From the NCBI GenBank assembly GCA_028673005.1, contig CM054117.1:49941370-50005369 (forward strand): a stretch of DNA of 64,000 bases, written 5' to 3'. This stretch comes from Tanypteryx hageni (taxonomy: Eukaryota; Arthropoda; Insecta; Odonata; Petaluridae). The notes beneath the pieces were generated by a model that saw only the letters and a list, made by a program, of their open reading frames with translations, was not told where the DNA came from and made no database searches. Shown here in pieces: positions 11,401-22,569 of this stretch. The position numbers and the translations under genes were made by a program. Positions within the stretch are counted from its first letter, which is position 1; each line of letters opens with the position of its first letter.

Positions 11401-11455
11401 TTGAATGGCTTCGGCATCTTATGGTGCCGAAGCCATTCAACGATCATTATACGGT
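11386..11455 (+). repeat. Long hairpin (perfect 19-bp stem, imperfect extension)
   Basis: The arms 11398-11416 and 11425-11443 are perfectly complementary (19 bp) around an 8-base loop. Outward the pairing continues through 11391-11450 with one G-U pair and one mismatch, and partly to 11386-11455. A stem of about 26-31 positions in 60-70 nt is within the size range of a microRNA precursor, but it could equally be a foldback from a small inverted duplication. The frame at 11405-11647 begins inside it and shows no domain. Confidence 0.6.
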
Positions 11456-12179
11456 TCATCTTTCCAGTGTTTAATCATCTCGCAAAGATATCGGGAAAGT
11501 CTGGGAGATATTCCGGTATGGCAAAAAGAGACCCTTTCTCCACTTAGCACATGTTCCTATTTCCTATTGTGCTGTCTGGAGGAGGATGAAGAGAATGTCT
11601 CCGAAAACGAAAGCGAAGGACACGTAAATATCCGCTCTTTTGTTTAAAAAAAAACTCATTTGTTTGCGGCCCTCCATTCGCGGGAGTCGGCAAAAAATAC
11701 GCGAAGGCGTCGCAGGTGTCGAGCAACGCGGTGTTTCATCTTTGCGAACGGCGTCGTGTTTTTTTTCGCCCCTCGTCTGTTTCGTGCGGGAAGCGGATAC
11801 GCAAGGATACCGGCTGAAGAGAGCATCTGCACAGTTGTTGCTATTTCAAAGGAAAGTGTGCGAATAAATGCCGTTCTGTTTCCGTTTCTTTCTTCTTTAG
11901 AAAAAGATGTTTGTTCAAGAGAGATGGAGGGAAAAGCATTTTACCCAATCCACGATGCACAAAGTTGCCGGGATATTCTGTTTACTGCGAAGTTTCTGAA
12001 ATAAAACTTGGCGATTTGCTCGATGACATAAGAACTTTCATTTAGTTTAGTAAGTCGCGCCCTACTGTTTCTGGTACCAATTAGAAGCTGAAGACGGTGA
12101 ATATATATGACATTAGTTGTAGCAAGTAACTCTTAGTTAACTGATCTTAGAAGCTTCCAAGAGGTCCCTCAAAGCGATC
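11456..12179. other. Unrecognised non-coding DNA
   Basis: Overlapping short open frames at 11544-12004 on both strands, none with a recognised domain or consistent splice borders. No RNA or transposon seen. Confidence 0.45.
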
Positions 12180-12187
12180 TTTTATGC

Positions 12188-12720
12188 CATTGGTTCTCAA
12201 ACTTGAATAACGTAAGGACCCCTTTTGATAGGAAATAATTCTCGCGGATCTCCAAGGTCATTGGGTGCCATAGACACAAAATTTTTGCGCATGTAGAAAT
12301 TGAGTTTAAAATAATAACAGTTTAATTTAACAGCACTGTTTTTATGGAGATTTTTATATAAAATTACTAAATACAAACATAAAATTTGGTAGGTATAAAC
12401 ATAAATTTCATGATTTTTATAAGTTTATGCATTAAATCGCGGACCCCCCAAAACATATCCGCGGACCCCCAGGGAATAATTCTCGCGGATCTCCAAGGTC
12501 ATTGGGTGCCATAGACACAAAATTTTTGTGCATGTAGAAATTGAGTTTAAAATAATAACAGTTTAATTTAACAACACTGTTTTTATGGAGATTTTTATAT
12601 AAAATTACTAAATACAAACATAAAACTTGGTAGGTATAAACATAAATTTCATGATTTTTATAAGTTTATGCATTAAATCGCGGACCCCCAGGGATCCGCG
12701 GACCAGTTTGAGAAACCCTG
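12188..12720. mobile_element. Non-autonomous hAT-type DNA transposon (533 bp) with internal duplication
   Basis: Exact 8-bp flanking duplication TTTTATGC (12180-12187 and 12721-12728). The ends are inverted: CATTGGTTCTCAAACTT at the left, and the right end reads CAGGGTTTCTCAAACTG on the minus strand. An 8-bp duplication and CA...TG ends with a GGTTCTCAAAC-like motif are typical of hAT elements. The interior holds two tandem copies of about 217 bp (near 12233-12449 and 12474-12689) rich in GCGGACCCCC. No transposase frame, so it would depend on an enzyme from elsewhere. Confidence 0.85.
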
Positions 12721-12728
12721 TTTTATGC

Positions 12729-15700
12729 CATTTCCTCTTATAGGTTGATGCTTACGAGATTTTTATGTATCATTAAAGAAATTAAATTTTCAGTTATTCG
12801 TCAATATCCATTTCCGTTTTTTACTAAACGAGATTGGTCTCGTCCCGTTCCGTAAAAAATATGGGATGTTACTGTAAAGGTGGTTTTGTGCTGGCGTATT
12901 AGCGGAGTCGTATTCCCACCGCATCCAATCTGTTATTCAAAGTTGTTATTTTTAATGTTCCCAGAAAGAGCCAAATCGCGCGAACCATACGTTTTCTATA
13001 TTAAAAAAAAACAGTGCTCTCTACTTTATAGCAATTCATCCTGATTGGTTTTTTGCTGCGCATCATAAAAAAATCTCGGTATTCATTCAACTTGGATTTA
13101 GCTACGAAGTTTTGTATATCGCGATTGGCTGATCAATTTGCAAGCAGTAATTAATTACGATTGGTAGTTTTGCGAACTTTTCATTAATATTAATATTTAT
13201 TTTTAATGCTGTGCTAAAATTAAATTGCAAGAATACATATTTGTTTTTTTTTAAAAGTGGGAGTGGTATTGATTTATAGTGTATGTTAAAGAAGTCATAA
13301 AATTCCATAGTCATTGTTGGAGTTTAAAATAAATCGAGAAAAATAAAATACAAGGATCGGGTCGAGATGAAGTTTTTATATTTTCTCGCTGTTATTTTAA
13401 TTATGCTTTTCGCTCAAAACTTTAAGACTTATTAACTTAGCTTTTACGTCGGAGTTTGTCAATTTATTCTGTTTGTTGATTAATTATTTAACTTTTATTT
13501 TAGTCACCGTCATCCTCATCTCCTCTCATTTTCGAGGATTATATAAATAATCTCCTCATCATAATTAATTTTGTAGAACAATTCAATTTTTCTCCATTAA
13601 AATTTCAAGAGAGACCTTTATTTCGAGATCTATCGAATAAACTCCCTGAGTTGCGTTTAAAACCTTAAGAGGACAAGCGAAATTAAATTAAAATATGTGT
13701 AGCGCTTTGAGTCAAAATTTCAATGGAATTAATTACAGTTGGTTTTGCCGCGGATAAATACATGTATCCGTCAAGCTGTTTAACTTACCGACGGGAAACA
13801 CTCGACGGAAATTACTTCACAAAAAGTCATCCTGAGTTTTTTCAGCTTAAAAATATGAACTACTACAAAAAATGGCCCTTCAGAAATAAGGTTTTAAGTA
13901 TTTTTGATTGGAAATGTAATTAATTAATTCCTCTCTTCGCGATTTTAAGTTGGTAAATTAAAGGAACGGTGAATTACAAAGTGAAGTATTACACCAAAAA
14001 TTTAATCATTTTGATCATGTAGAAATTAATTTCTTGTGGTAGATTGTGCAGATGCCCTTCCCCTAATATTGGCGTGGAAAATTTTTCAGGTATTATCTAC
14101 GGTAGTTATTTACAATATTCTCGTACTCGTTCTCATTCATTCAAGCATAGGCATAATTCTTGGTAACCCATCTTGAAAGTACTGCATTTACCCGACATTA
14201 AGAATTTTTTGTTTTGTTTTTTTAAATCAAAGGTTAGGAGTCGTCTTACATTCGCTGACAAATAAATAATAGCGATAATGATTCTGACTAATCTAGCATA
14301 GTTTAAATCACATTTGGCTTTTCACTGCACCCTGTTATGATAAATTTTAGAAATTTAAATGAAAATAATCTTTAAAAATGTTGTTTAATTTATTTGCTCC
14401 AGAATGCCTTATAAAACATTATTTCTCAAGATTAGCTTCTGTAAAGGGAGTCACCTTATATTGGAGGCCTTATTATAGTTGGGCAAATACGGTATATATA
14501 TATATATAATATATATATATAGGTATATATGTACACACAGGTATGCTACATATTAATTTTGTAGTGTAGTTGCGTGCGCGGGCTCGTCAAAATGGCGTGC
14601 AAGTGGTATAACGTGAGATTCTGAAACTTGGAAGGTAAGTAGTCATAAACGTGAAAGAGCAAGGAAAAATTTGAAAACCTTTAAATGAGGGATAATTTTG
14701 TAAAAATGAATTTTTCAATGTAAATTTTTTTCAGAATTTCGTTGCCGTTTATATCCATAACATTGCTTTATTGACTTAATTAGAATTAAGACTCAAGCAT
14801 TTGTGCAGCCAAAAGAATGAAGTATGTTTTTCTCGACGAGAGATTCCGAATCCGTGCGGAATCAGCCAAAAATTTGTTTATTGCCAGAAAAAAGGGCATT
14901 TCTTCAAGATTTGAAAAATAAGAAATTCTGATACTACGGAAACGGTTATGTTGCTTTTAAATGTGAAGGTAGAGGTAGACAGAATAAGAATATGGTAATT
15001 TATTCCTTGAAATGAAGAAAAATTAAGAATGATGGGAAACTATTTTTATTGCGATTTTACACGATTCGATTATTTTAATATAAAAAATACTATAAGGTTC
15101 TTTTAATTTTATTGATTGATAAATTTTATCTGTAGAAATTAATGATTTTAGTCGTTTTTACTATTTCCTTTCACCATTACATCCGTATTGCAATCAACGC
15201 TTCTATGAGCAGATTAGTCAGTATTAACTTATTGGTCTTTTCAGCTGATAATAAATGCTACAGTAGCAACAACTCATTGTTAGTGGAGAAAAATACTATC
15301 ATTATATATAGACGTTTCTTACAGAGGAGGAGGAGGAGGAGATAACATATAGCAGGATACTAATGTTTTGGCACTTCCAGATGAGCTAGAGACCGAAATT
15401 TTTTTCTTAGGTAGTATTTTGTGCAAAACCGACTAGAAAAAACGAAAATCTTAAAAAAGTTCAACAATGCGACCGCTAAAAATTCGCAATTGTTTAAACA
15501 AATTTTCAAGGTTAATGTATTTTCGAATGTGCTACGGAGCTGAAATTTTTTTTAGAGGTAGGATTTGTAAAAAAACGAAATAGGGATTATAGAAATTTTT
15601 ATATTTTAATTTGTTTGGCAGTTAAAAATTCTTAAAGTTTAAACAAATAGGTAGATGCTTAGACACTACGCCGCAAGTTAGGGATCTGAAATTTTTAAAT

Positions 15701-16505
15701 TATTTAGAGATTAATTTAAGTAAACGAATAAACATTTCAATTTAACCATAAAATTGTTATTTTGGCCGTTATAAATTAGTTAAATTTAAACAATTAGATA
15801 AATGTTATTTCACTTTTAATTGTACTATAAATTTAAAATTTGGCAGAAATGTGTGGCATTATTAACTCAATGTGGGAAAAGTATAATATTTCGAAAATTG
15901 CAAAAAATTAGTGATTGTTTTATTCCATTATTGTTCCATAATGAAAAAATAAAAACCCATCCAGAGGAGAAATCTTTAGAATTAAGGAAATATTCCTCAT
16001 GATAAAATATCTCTCTGAAAATTAATGTTTTTTTCAAGGTGCGATTAAATGCTTGCAGTATGCAAGCACCTTCTACTAATTACTCTATAAAGATATTAGC
16101 GTTTACGAGTCCAATGATATAATCACTTGAACATTTCGCAATAATCAACCAATTACACCTAACAAAGATTTGCAACAAACAAAATTTTATCTTGAGGGAT
16201 TGATTTAAATTATGCCAAGAATATTTATCGTCGTAATTTTTTTCTCTCAGATTCGAAATTTCCACAGGATATTAATAAGCAAGAACTGCGCTCAGAATCG
16301 AACCATCCATTGAAACAATTATTTCTTTTAAAGAGAAAATATTATAAACACGGAAACGATGGTCAATGCCGTTACCAAGTACTGGATTCCTTTGGTGCAA
16401 TTTCCGACATTTATTTGGCAACCTGATGCTCCTTTCTGTGACGCAAGCCTTGACAGTTCATTTTCATTTAACCGTAATTATTCGTTCTCTTTTTCTTCGT
16501 TCCAG
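12729..16505. other. AT-rich intron or intergenic DNA before the TSP1 exon
   Basis: No gene recognised apart from the exon that follows. Contains a short TA run near 14494-14520, an (AGG) run near 15325-15341 and the degenerate repeats at 15355-15800. The last bases before 16506 form a good polypyrimidine tract and TTCCAG acceptor. No somatomedin B or signal-peptide exon could be identified upstream. Confidence 0.5.
15355..15800 (+). repeat. Degenerate tandem repeat, unit about 160 bp
   Basis: Three loosely similar units each hold a GAAATTTTT or TTTTAGAGGTAGG-like block followed by an AATTGTTTAAACAAAT-like block. AT-rich and strongly diverged. The boundaries are approximate. Confidence 0.4.
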
Positions 16506-16703
16506 TTGTCGACTGCGAAGTGTCGGATTGGGGTCAGTGGTCGGAATGCGATGCTGGATGCGGCCCTGGAAGAATGACCCGCTCGAGGTCCGTTGTGAGG
16601 TTCCCGGAGAACGGCGGGCGTCACTGCCCGTCCCTGGTGCAGAAGAGAGGATGCCAGGGTACCAGCCGATGCGGCCCACACTCTCCGCGCAGCGCCATCA
16701 AAG
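16506..16703 (+). CDS. Internal exon encoding one thrombospondin type-1 repeat (SBSPON-like protein)
   Basis: The exon is 198 bp and phase-symmetric: two bases of a split codon, 65 codons, then one base. It is preceded by a pyrimidine tract ending TTCCAG and followed by AAAG|GTAAGG. The translation is a complete TSP1 domain: a WxxW-type tryptophan pair in WGQWSEC, the CGPG turn, TRSRSV with the layered arginines, NGGRHC, and six cysteines at residues 3, 14, 18, 40, 49 and 55. The order VDCEVSDW...SLVQKRGCQG most resembles the single TSP1 repeat of somatomedin-B and thrombospondin type-1 domain proteins, which are secreted matrix-type proteins. That assignment is from memory of the family, and another TSP1 protein is possible. 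No other exon of the gene could be identified in the window, so flanking introns are probably very long. The overlapping minus-strand frames are shadows. Confidence 0.85.
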
Positions 16704-17760
16704 GTAAGGATATTATGGCCTTTCTTCATTTTCGTTATTTTATGGTGCTAACGAGTCACGTAAAGTAGGCCAGCTGAGGCGTAGTTATGTGTCTAGGAGT
16801 CCACTAAACTAAAAACTATCAATTACTAGGGACCTTGACCCTACGCGCTACACGCATCAACCTCGCCCTCCACTCGCTCCAGGGACCTCGACGCTACGCG
16901 CCTCTCATTTATCCTCGCTAAGCTGAAAATAAGTTTTCGAACCGGCTCGTATCAAGACACATTTATTTTGTTCCAAACGTTTTTTCCTCCGACTCAGCGT
17001 TTCCGAAATATAAATTTTCAAATATTTTAAACGGCCGACATTTTGTTTCAAGATGGCGGATGAAAATTAAAATATTGTTTACCGCATTTCTCTACCACAA
17101 ACATTTCCTGAGATACAGAGGGGGACGGAATGGCAGACACTTTGAGATATTATATATAATTACATATTATATATTACTCCCTTTTGTGCGCAGACATAGT
17201 AAATTCATACAGAATAACAATTAATAATGTTGGATTTTTGCTTATGATGAATAAATTTTGTTTTTGCATTAATTATTTATTTAAGATAGAGATCGTCATT
17301 AATTTCTTCAATTTGATCCCACGCTGACGTGGCCTTGGAAAATGAGAAATATTCGTCGATTTTTATGCTAAGACTTTCGTCTAGGATGTCGTACTCATTT
17401 CCCACAAAAGCCGATTCATTGATCTATGGTGTTCTATATTTACTGTAACTTCGTCAGCTGAACTCATTATTTTAAAATTCTACGTCAATCAGTAGTATTG
17501 TTTCATTGTTTACCCGTGGAATGAAAACAATCGTAGTTGTCGGCTGCTAAAATATGTCGTTATGTATAAGAGTTGATTTTATCGACTTAAACATAGCCAA
17601 AGCGTTTAAAAATATAAAGTTAATAGAGCAAAACTATTGAAAATAATTTTAGAATTTGAATGATACCCACCAGGGAAGTGAAATAGACCTTTATTACCCA
17701 TATTTATGAAGATAATTTGAGATATAAATGAATATGTACTAGTAAACTTGGGGCATATTT
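16704..17760. other. Start of the intron after the TSP1 exon
   Basis: Begins with the donor GTAAGG. A small patch at about 16835-16915 carries two similar CTACGCGC-containing stretches, each preceded by an AGGGACCT block. No further exon or RNA recognised. Confidence 0.5.
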
Positions 17761-18708
17761 AGTGCTTTTCGTCATTGCTGAAAAGCACTATTATCTTCGT
17801 GATGTCCGTCCGTCCGTACGCATGTATCAAGGAAGAATTGGCTTAACCGATTTCAACCAAATTTGATACATATAATATTCATATAAATTAATGACCAAGG
17901 CGTCATATTTGGACCGGATCGACCCAGCAGGGGTGCCACACTTACAAAGTTAAACCTTTCGCTAATTATGTATTTGGAAGGAATTGGCAGAATCGATTCA
18001 ATAAAATTTTGTAGAAAGCAAGCGTGTAACATAAAAAAACAAAGTCAAGATGTTTAGTATAGATATAGACAGCAGGGCTGCCAACATATAAGAAATAAAA
18101 ATATTCTTTTTACACATATTTGTGTTGAAATGTCTGTATCAATTTGAACCAAACTATAATATTTATAATGCACACATATATAGAAAACCATAATAGCATA
18201 TTTAAACTGAATCAGCCAAACAGGGGTGCCACAATTACAAATTAACTCTTTTACGAATTATGGAGTTGGAAGGAATTGGTCGAACGGATTTCAATTAAAT
18301 TTTGTATATAAGATTTATACAACATACCATAATGAAATCAAGATGTTTAAAGCTGAGCTAAAAAGCAGGGCTACCACAGTAAAAAGTAAAATAATATTTC
18401 TTTTACACGTAATTCTAGAGAACTAACGGCATGGATGTTAACCAAATATGATGTATATAATCTTTATATAAATAAATAACAAAATTATTATTAGAATTTG
18501 TCTGTAACTATTAATTTCGAAGGTATTAGCTGAACGGATTTAAAAGAAATTTCTTTTTCAGGGAGAGTATAGAATGATAAAACGGATCTAAGAAGCAGGG
18601 TTGCCACAATATAAGAAAAAATAATTGTCTGATTTCAAAGCAAATATATTAATATACGATTATACTACGGCGAATTTGACGAAAAGCACTCCTGTACCAC
18701 GGGAAACC
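17761..18708 (+). mobile_element. Helentron/HINE-like non-autonomous element
   Basis: A perfect 13-bp inverted pair AGTGCTTTTCGTC (17761-17773) and GACGAAAAGCACT (18678-18690) bounds the region. A GTCCGTCCGTCCG run lies close to the left end. About five internal repeats of roughly 145 bp (the last spacing about 230) are each marked by a GCAGGG(G/C)TGCCAC-like block near 17927, 18072, 18221, 18365 and 18595. A hairpin CACGGG-AAA-CCCGTG follows the right inverted motif. Subterminal inverted repeats, internal minisatellite and a 3' hairpin are the layout of Helentron-associated elements. No Rep/helicase coding sequence. The exact right end is uncertain. Confidence 0.6.
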
Positions 18709-19806
18709 CGTGTACATCCCTACTTGTTTGATCAGTGTTAGTGGTCCCTCATTTTTATTCCATCATCCGACGCAGCTACCCTCTACTGGAACTATGATTC
18801 ATTAATATGGTGACTATTTCATTTGGTGCAATTGAATTCCCGTCTACCTTAGTTCAAGTTCGGTATAAGGATATTTTAAAATTGCTACTCTAGTAATGTA
18901 TTATTTTTGGTCTGGCCTTCCGCTCTTATCAGCATAGTGAAGTAACTACCAACCCGATAGCTCGAAATTCATCTCCCTGCTCGAATATCCGAGGATCTCC
19001 TGGTGATATATTTCCATTGAAAAAACCCCCGATTTAATTATAATGGAAATGAGAAGTGTTCCAACGACCAATTTACATTGCACGGCGTCGTCCTAGCGAG
19101 GGAAACTCTCGCGAGTAATTCCGCTGAAAAAACATAATCTCGAAAGGAGTTTTCGATTGGACGTGGCGAAGTACGCGGAAAGGACTATTCATCAAAAAAA
19201 TATAATAAAATGAGCGAAGGGCAGAATCTACGACCTTTTCGGAAAAAATAATATTCTCCAGCGAATGAAAGAGTCGATAAGTGGGAAATAAAAAGAAAAG
19301 TTCACAGAGGATGGCGTTTTACTTCGTCTCTGCTTCCCCCCCCCTCGATTTTTTTAATTCTTCCCTCCGTCTTTGAGAACGAAAATTCTCATAAGGCGAG
19401 GCTGTAGACGCGAATTCTTTTGTTTTTTGTTTTGATTCGGTGAGTTTTCCCAATCTCATTTTAACGCTCTAGCCGACCACCGTCCGCGTTCTTCTTTTCT
19501 TATTCTTCGACAGATTCTCTCTCTTGTCTTCGCTCCACCTAATGCCGTTCATTTTAATAAAGGTTATCATCGATTGTCGTTTGTTCAAAACAGTGCTCGC
19601 TCTTTTCTTTGCGAAGCAGCGTTTTTGTTTAATACGGCTGTAAATGTCACATTGTTTTAATTAGATATCGGTGCTGCATACATTGCACAGTCTGTCCGTA
19701 CGTGTATATTCCACTCAGTAATATCACCTGGGTGTGTTTGTATGTACGAACACGTGTAACAACGTTGCAGCCGTTGATTGAAAGTATCGACGGTAATTAT
19801 ATATAA
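18709..19806. other. Unrecognised non-coding DNA
   Basis: No gene or complete mobile element recognised. Some CT-rich and A-rich runs around 19190-19520. Confidence 0.5.
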
Positions 19807-20320
19807 CTAGTGTAATTGCCCGTTGAAAGTCAACGGGAATATTGGAACTTCATATATTCAACTATATAGGAAGGAAGTGAGCTAAATCTAATGCATTATT
19901 ATATTTGTTAATATTAAAATGTAGTCTGATTTTAACTAAGTTAACAACATCTTTAACGTTTTATTCCGAAAAAAATTAGCTATTATGGACTCACCAGATA
20001 TGTTGATTTTCTGTATGAACAACAATGCTGTTGATCGCCAAGGGAACTTTTCAATAAAAATGCAAAATTTTGACAAATTTTCGAATATTTACCTAAATGT
20101 GCGCGAATTCGATTCTAAAACAAAAATCGACGATAAGAATAAGAATCTTCATTTAATTTCCTTTAAAACGGTTCTTATCCGAAGATCGTGCGCCAATTAC
20201 TTCTAATTTAATTTTGCAAAAGAAAATTAGTCTGCAAGTGTGTAAGAGGTATATTGAAGACCCCTCTTATGGGAAATCCTTTATAGCGTTCCAACCAACA
20301 AACCAACCAGCAGATTTAAG
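19807..20320 (-). mobile_element. Helitron-like non-autonomous element, minus-strand copy
   Basis: Read on the minus strand the element ends with a hairpin CCCGTTGACTTTCAACGGG, eight bases, then CTAG (19810-19807) followed by T. That is the classic Helitron 3' terminus: a hairpin just before CTRR, inserted at A|T. The interior matches the plus-strand copy at 22570-23258 in the block around CTTATTCTTATCGTCGATTT. The 5' end is not resolved, so the distal limit is approximate. No helicase coding. Confidence 0.65.
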
Positions 20321-20586
20321 CTTTTATTAATAGTCTAATAATAGATCTAATAGATGTGTTACTATGTCACTAGATGCTGCATGATTATTTTCTGAGAAAT
20401 GCAGCTGATGAATTATTGCTCGCGATATTTTTTTATAGCTGGAATGAATTTAATAAAAATCCACGATGACATTTTTAGTAAGTTGACGTTTTGAGAAAAT
20501 CGACGAGAATACGACTCGTATACTACAATCCATTGTTGCGCGATATTATTCGTGACACTGATTCTATTCCTGTTTATACCGTATAT

Positions 20587-20660
20587 CAGAGGTGCCCATA
20601 ACGTTGATAGCGATCGACCGGTCGATCGCCGAGCCATTTTTGGCTGATCGCAAGCGAAGT
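20587..20660 (+). mobile_element. hAT-type terminal fragment
   Basis: Begins CAGAGGTGCCCATAACG and holds a GATCGACCGGTCGATCGCC palindrome, which is typical of one end of hAT non-autonomous elements. No matching right end or target duplication was found nearby, so this is an end fragment at best. Confidence 0.35.
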
Positions 20661-20869
20661 AATAAATAATTTGTTTTCAATCTAAAAATAAATAAACGGC
20701 GCAATATACACTGAAAAAAATTTCTCATATACGTACATACGTTTGGTCGACTGTGTACGTTAATAAAAGAAAAACGTTTATACATCAAAGTTAACCGCAG
20801 TTTAGTGTATATTTTAATACCACTGGTCGATATTTAGTAATTTTTTGGGGCATATGGCTTAGTAAGTAT

Positions 20870-21060
20870 TATTTGTGACACCAGGCTATACGATTGGATG
20901 GATTTTAATAAAAATCCTTATAGCCATTTCTGAGTAAATCGAATTTGGCTTCAAAATATCCAAGAATAAACTACCCTTAATTGTTATACAATATCGTTCA
21001 TCTCTTCAGAGTGTCTATTATGAATGAATGATATTATCCACAAATCCAAATATAATAAAA
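20870..21060 (+). repeat. Dispersed repeat family R2, copy 1
   Basis: Aligns in order with 23430-23600, including a CCAGGCT/CAGGCTCTA block, GATTTTAAT, AGCCATTT.TGAGTAAAT and CAAGAATAAACTACCCTTAAT. Followed by a GTTCGTTCGTCCGTCCG run. No coding capacity. Confidence 0.65.
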
Positions 21061-21286
21061 TCCCAGGTTCGTTCGTTCGTCCGTCCGTCCGGTCGTGCGT
21101 AACTGGTGGTAAAAAGTAAATTAAAAGACTAATAACTTGATTAAATATGTGCGTATAACAATTACATTTGGCGGAATTGGTCTGCTCATAAGTAAAAATG
21201 CTCTGATGAAGAAAAATTTACGAAAAACGTCCAGAGTTCGAGTCCATGGCCGGAGACACATTCCCCATAGCATAACCTGTAGAAAT

Positions 21287-21441
21287 CAGGGCATCGAACC
21301 GGAACCGAACCGAAACCGAAAAAAACCGTTATTTTAGCTGGAGTGAAACCGAACCCGAACCGAAATTTTTTTTTTTCTGAACCCGATCCGAAACCGAAAA
21401 CCGTTATTTATTTCGTTCCATTTTTTTCGGTTCGCAAAAAC
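21287..21441 (+). mobile_element. Fragment of an element rich in AACCGAAACCG motifs
   Basis: Begins CAGGGCATCGAACCGG and is filled with repeated GAACCG and GAAACCG motifs of both orders, ending TTTCGGTTCGC. Such GGTTCGG-rich short elements with CAGGG ends are usually hAT-like. The right end is missing where the next element begins at 21442, so a nested insertion may have cut it. Confidence 0.4.
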
Positions 21442-21711
21442 CAGGTGTCGGCCACTCTTAACCAATATTCACTAACTATGGCAATTCTCGCGTGCCACCC
21501 TTCAGATAGTTTTGTCCATAACGCTCACAAAAAGGCGAGTCTTATATTTTAACAATATAATGCGATGTCATTACAATAGGAGATGCTAGTGAAATCGAAG
21601 AAAAATTATTTTAAACGCATATCTTTGTAATGCTTCTTTGAGATATCTTGCCATGTAAAATCTCTTCGCGTGCCATCTTTTGGCACGCGTGCCGTAGGTT
21701 GCCGACCCCTG
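21442..21711. mobile_element. Non-autonomous hAT-type element (270 bp)
   Basis: The left end CAGGTGTCGGCCACTC and the right end, read on the minus strand as CAGGGGTCGGCAACCTACGG, are inverted partners. Flanking octamers are GCAAAAAC (21434-21441) and GCATAAAC (21712-21719), 7 of 8 identical, as expected for an older hAT insertion. CGTGCCA-type blocks recur internally. No transposase. Confidence 0.7.
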
Positions 21712-21719
21712 GCATAAAC

Positions 21720-22569
21720 AGTGGGAGCGAAAAAAGGGTTTTTCCTTTTGCTTTAATGTGAATCTTTTTTGAAAGCCTCACTTATCAACACCGAATAAGG
21801 CAGGGGCTAATGGTTTTCTTGAGAATACATGGTCCCAAGCCTTTTGGTGAGATGCATCTTTGTGATAATATCTATTGGTTCAGTGATGGGATTTTCCATG
21901 GGCATCTCAATACATAGAGAGAGGGTCAAGGAAACGTCCTTCTGAGGTTTCCCAGAACCCTGTTAAACACCCATAAACTTTCATCCGATCTCCATATGAA
22001 CTGAACCCTTATATTTTGGTAGTCTTTCTCTAAAACTCATCCAGGAAAGATCGCTCCGTATCGTGCTTTGAGGTATTCTTACTTCTGTTATCTTTTGTTA
22101 CAGGTTAGTAAAATTCTATTTATACAGTGCACCTTAAACAAAATGTGCACACAGATTAGCATTCGTTGCCCAACACTGAAGAGGGATTAAGGATTAATGC
22201 GAATTTGTTATTTTTGGTGAAATATTTTGCCGACTGCAAGAACGCACTTTAGAAACCCCGCTTGAAGAAAGACAGTTCATGGCGAACTGAATATGTAAGT
22301 CTTATTTTCTTTCTGTGTGTGTGTTTGGTGTTAATTTCAAGAGGATATTTAGTACAGCGATGTAAATTCTGTTTCGTCTCTATTCACCATGGAAAAACGT
22401 AAAAGTCTTTGTCTTTACTTGTAAACCTTTTTGGTTATTTAAAAAAAAATATCTAAGATACTGCCGCGATATTTTCATGGCCATAATAATAAAAGATTGT
22501 AGATTAATTTTCTTATAATCGAATTTTATTTCTCAGTTTCTTCAAAGATTCACGTTTTTATTAATTTTT
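21720..22569. other. Unrecognised non-coding DNA
   Basis: No gene recognised on either strand. The sequence resembles neither flanking repeat. Probably old intronic or intergenic DNA. Confidence 0.45.

Noticed and set aside
16359..16768. Four further frames overlapping the TSP1 exon on both strands
   Set aside because: Wrong frame or antisense; only the frame with the six cysteines and matching splice phases is credible.
17761..18708. CRISPR-like spaced repeats
   Set aside because: The 145-bp units are related along their whole length and sit in a Helentron-like frame.
20587..20825. Complete hAT-type element ending at CCACTG (20825)
   Set aside because: The putative right end and flanking octamers match too poorly; only the left end is kept as a fragment.
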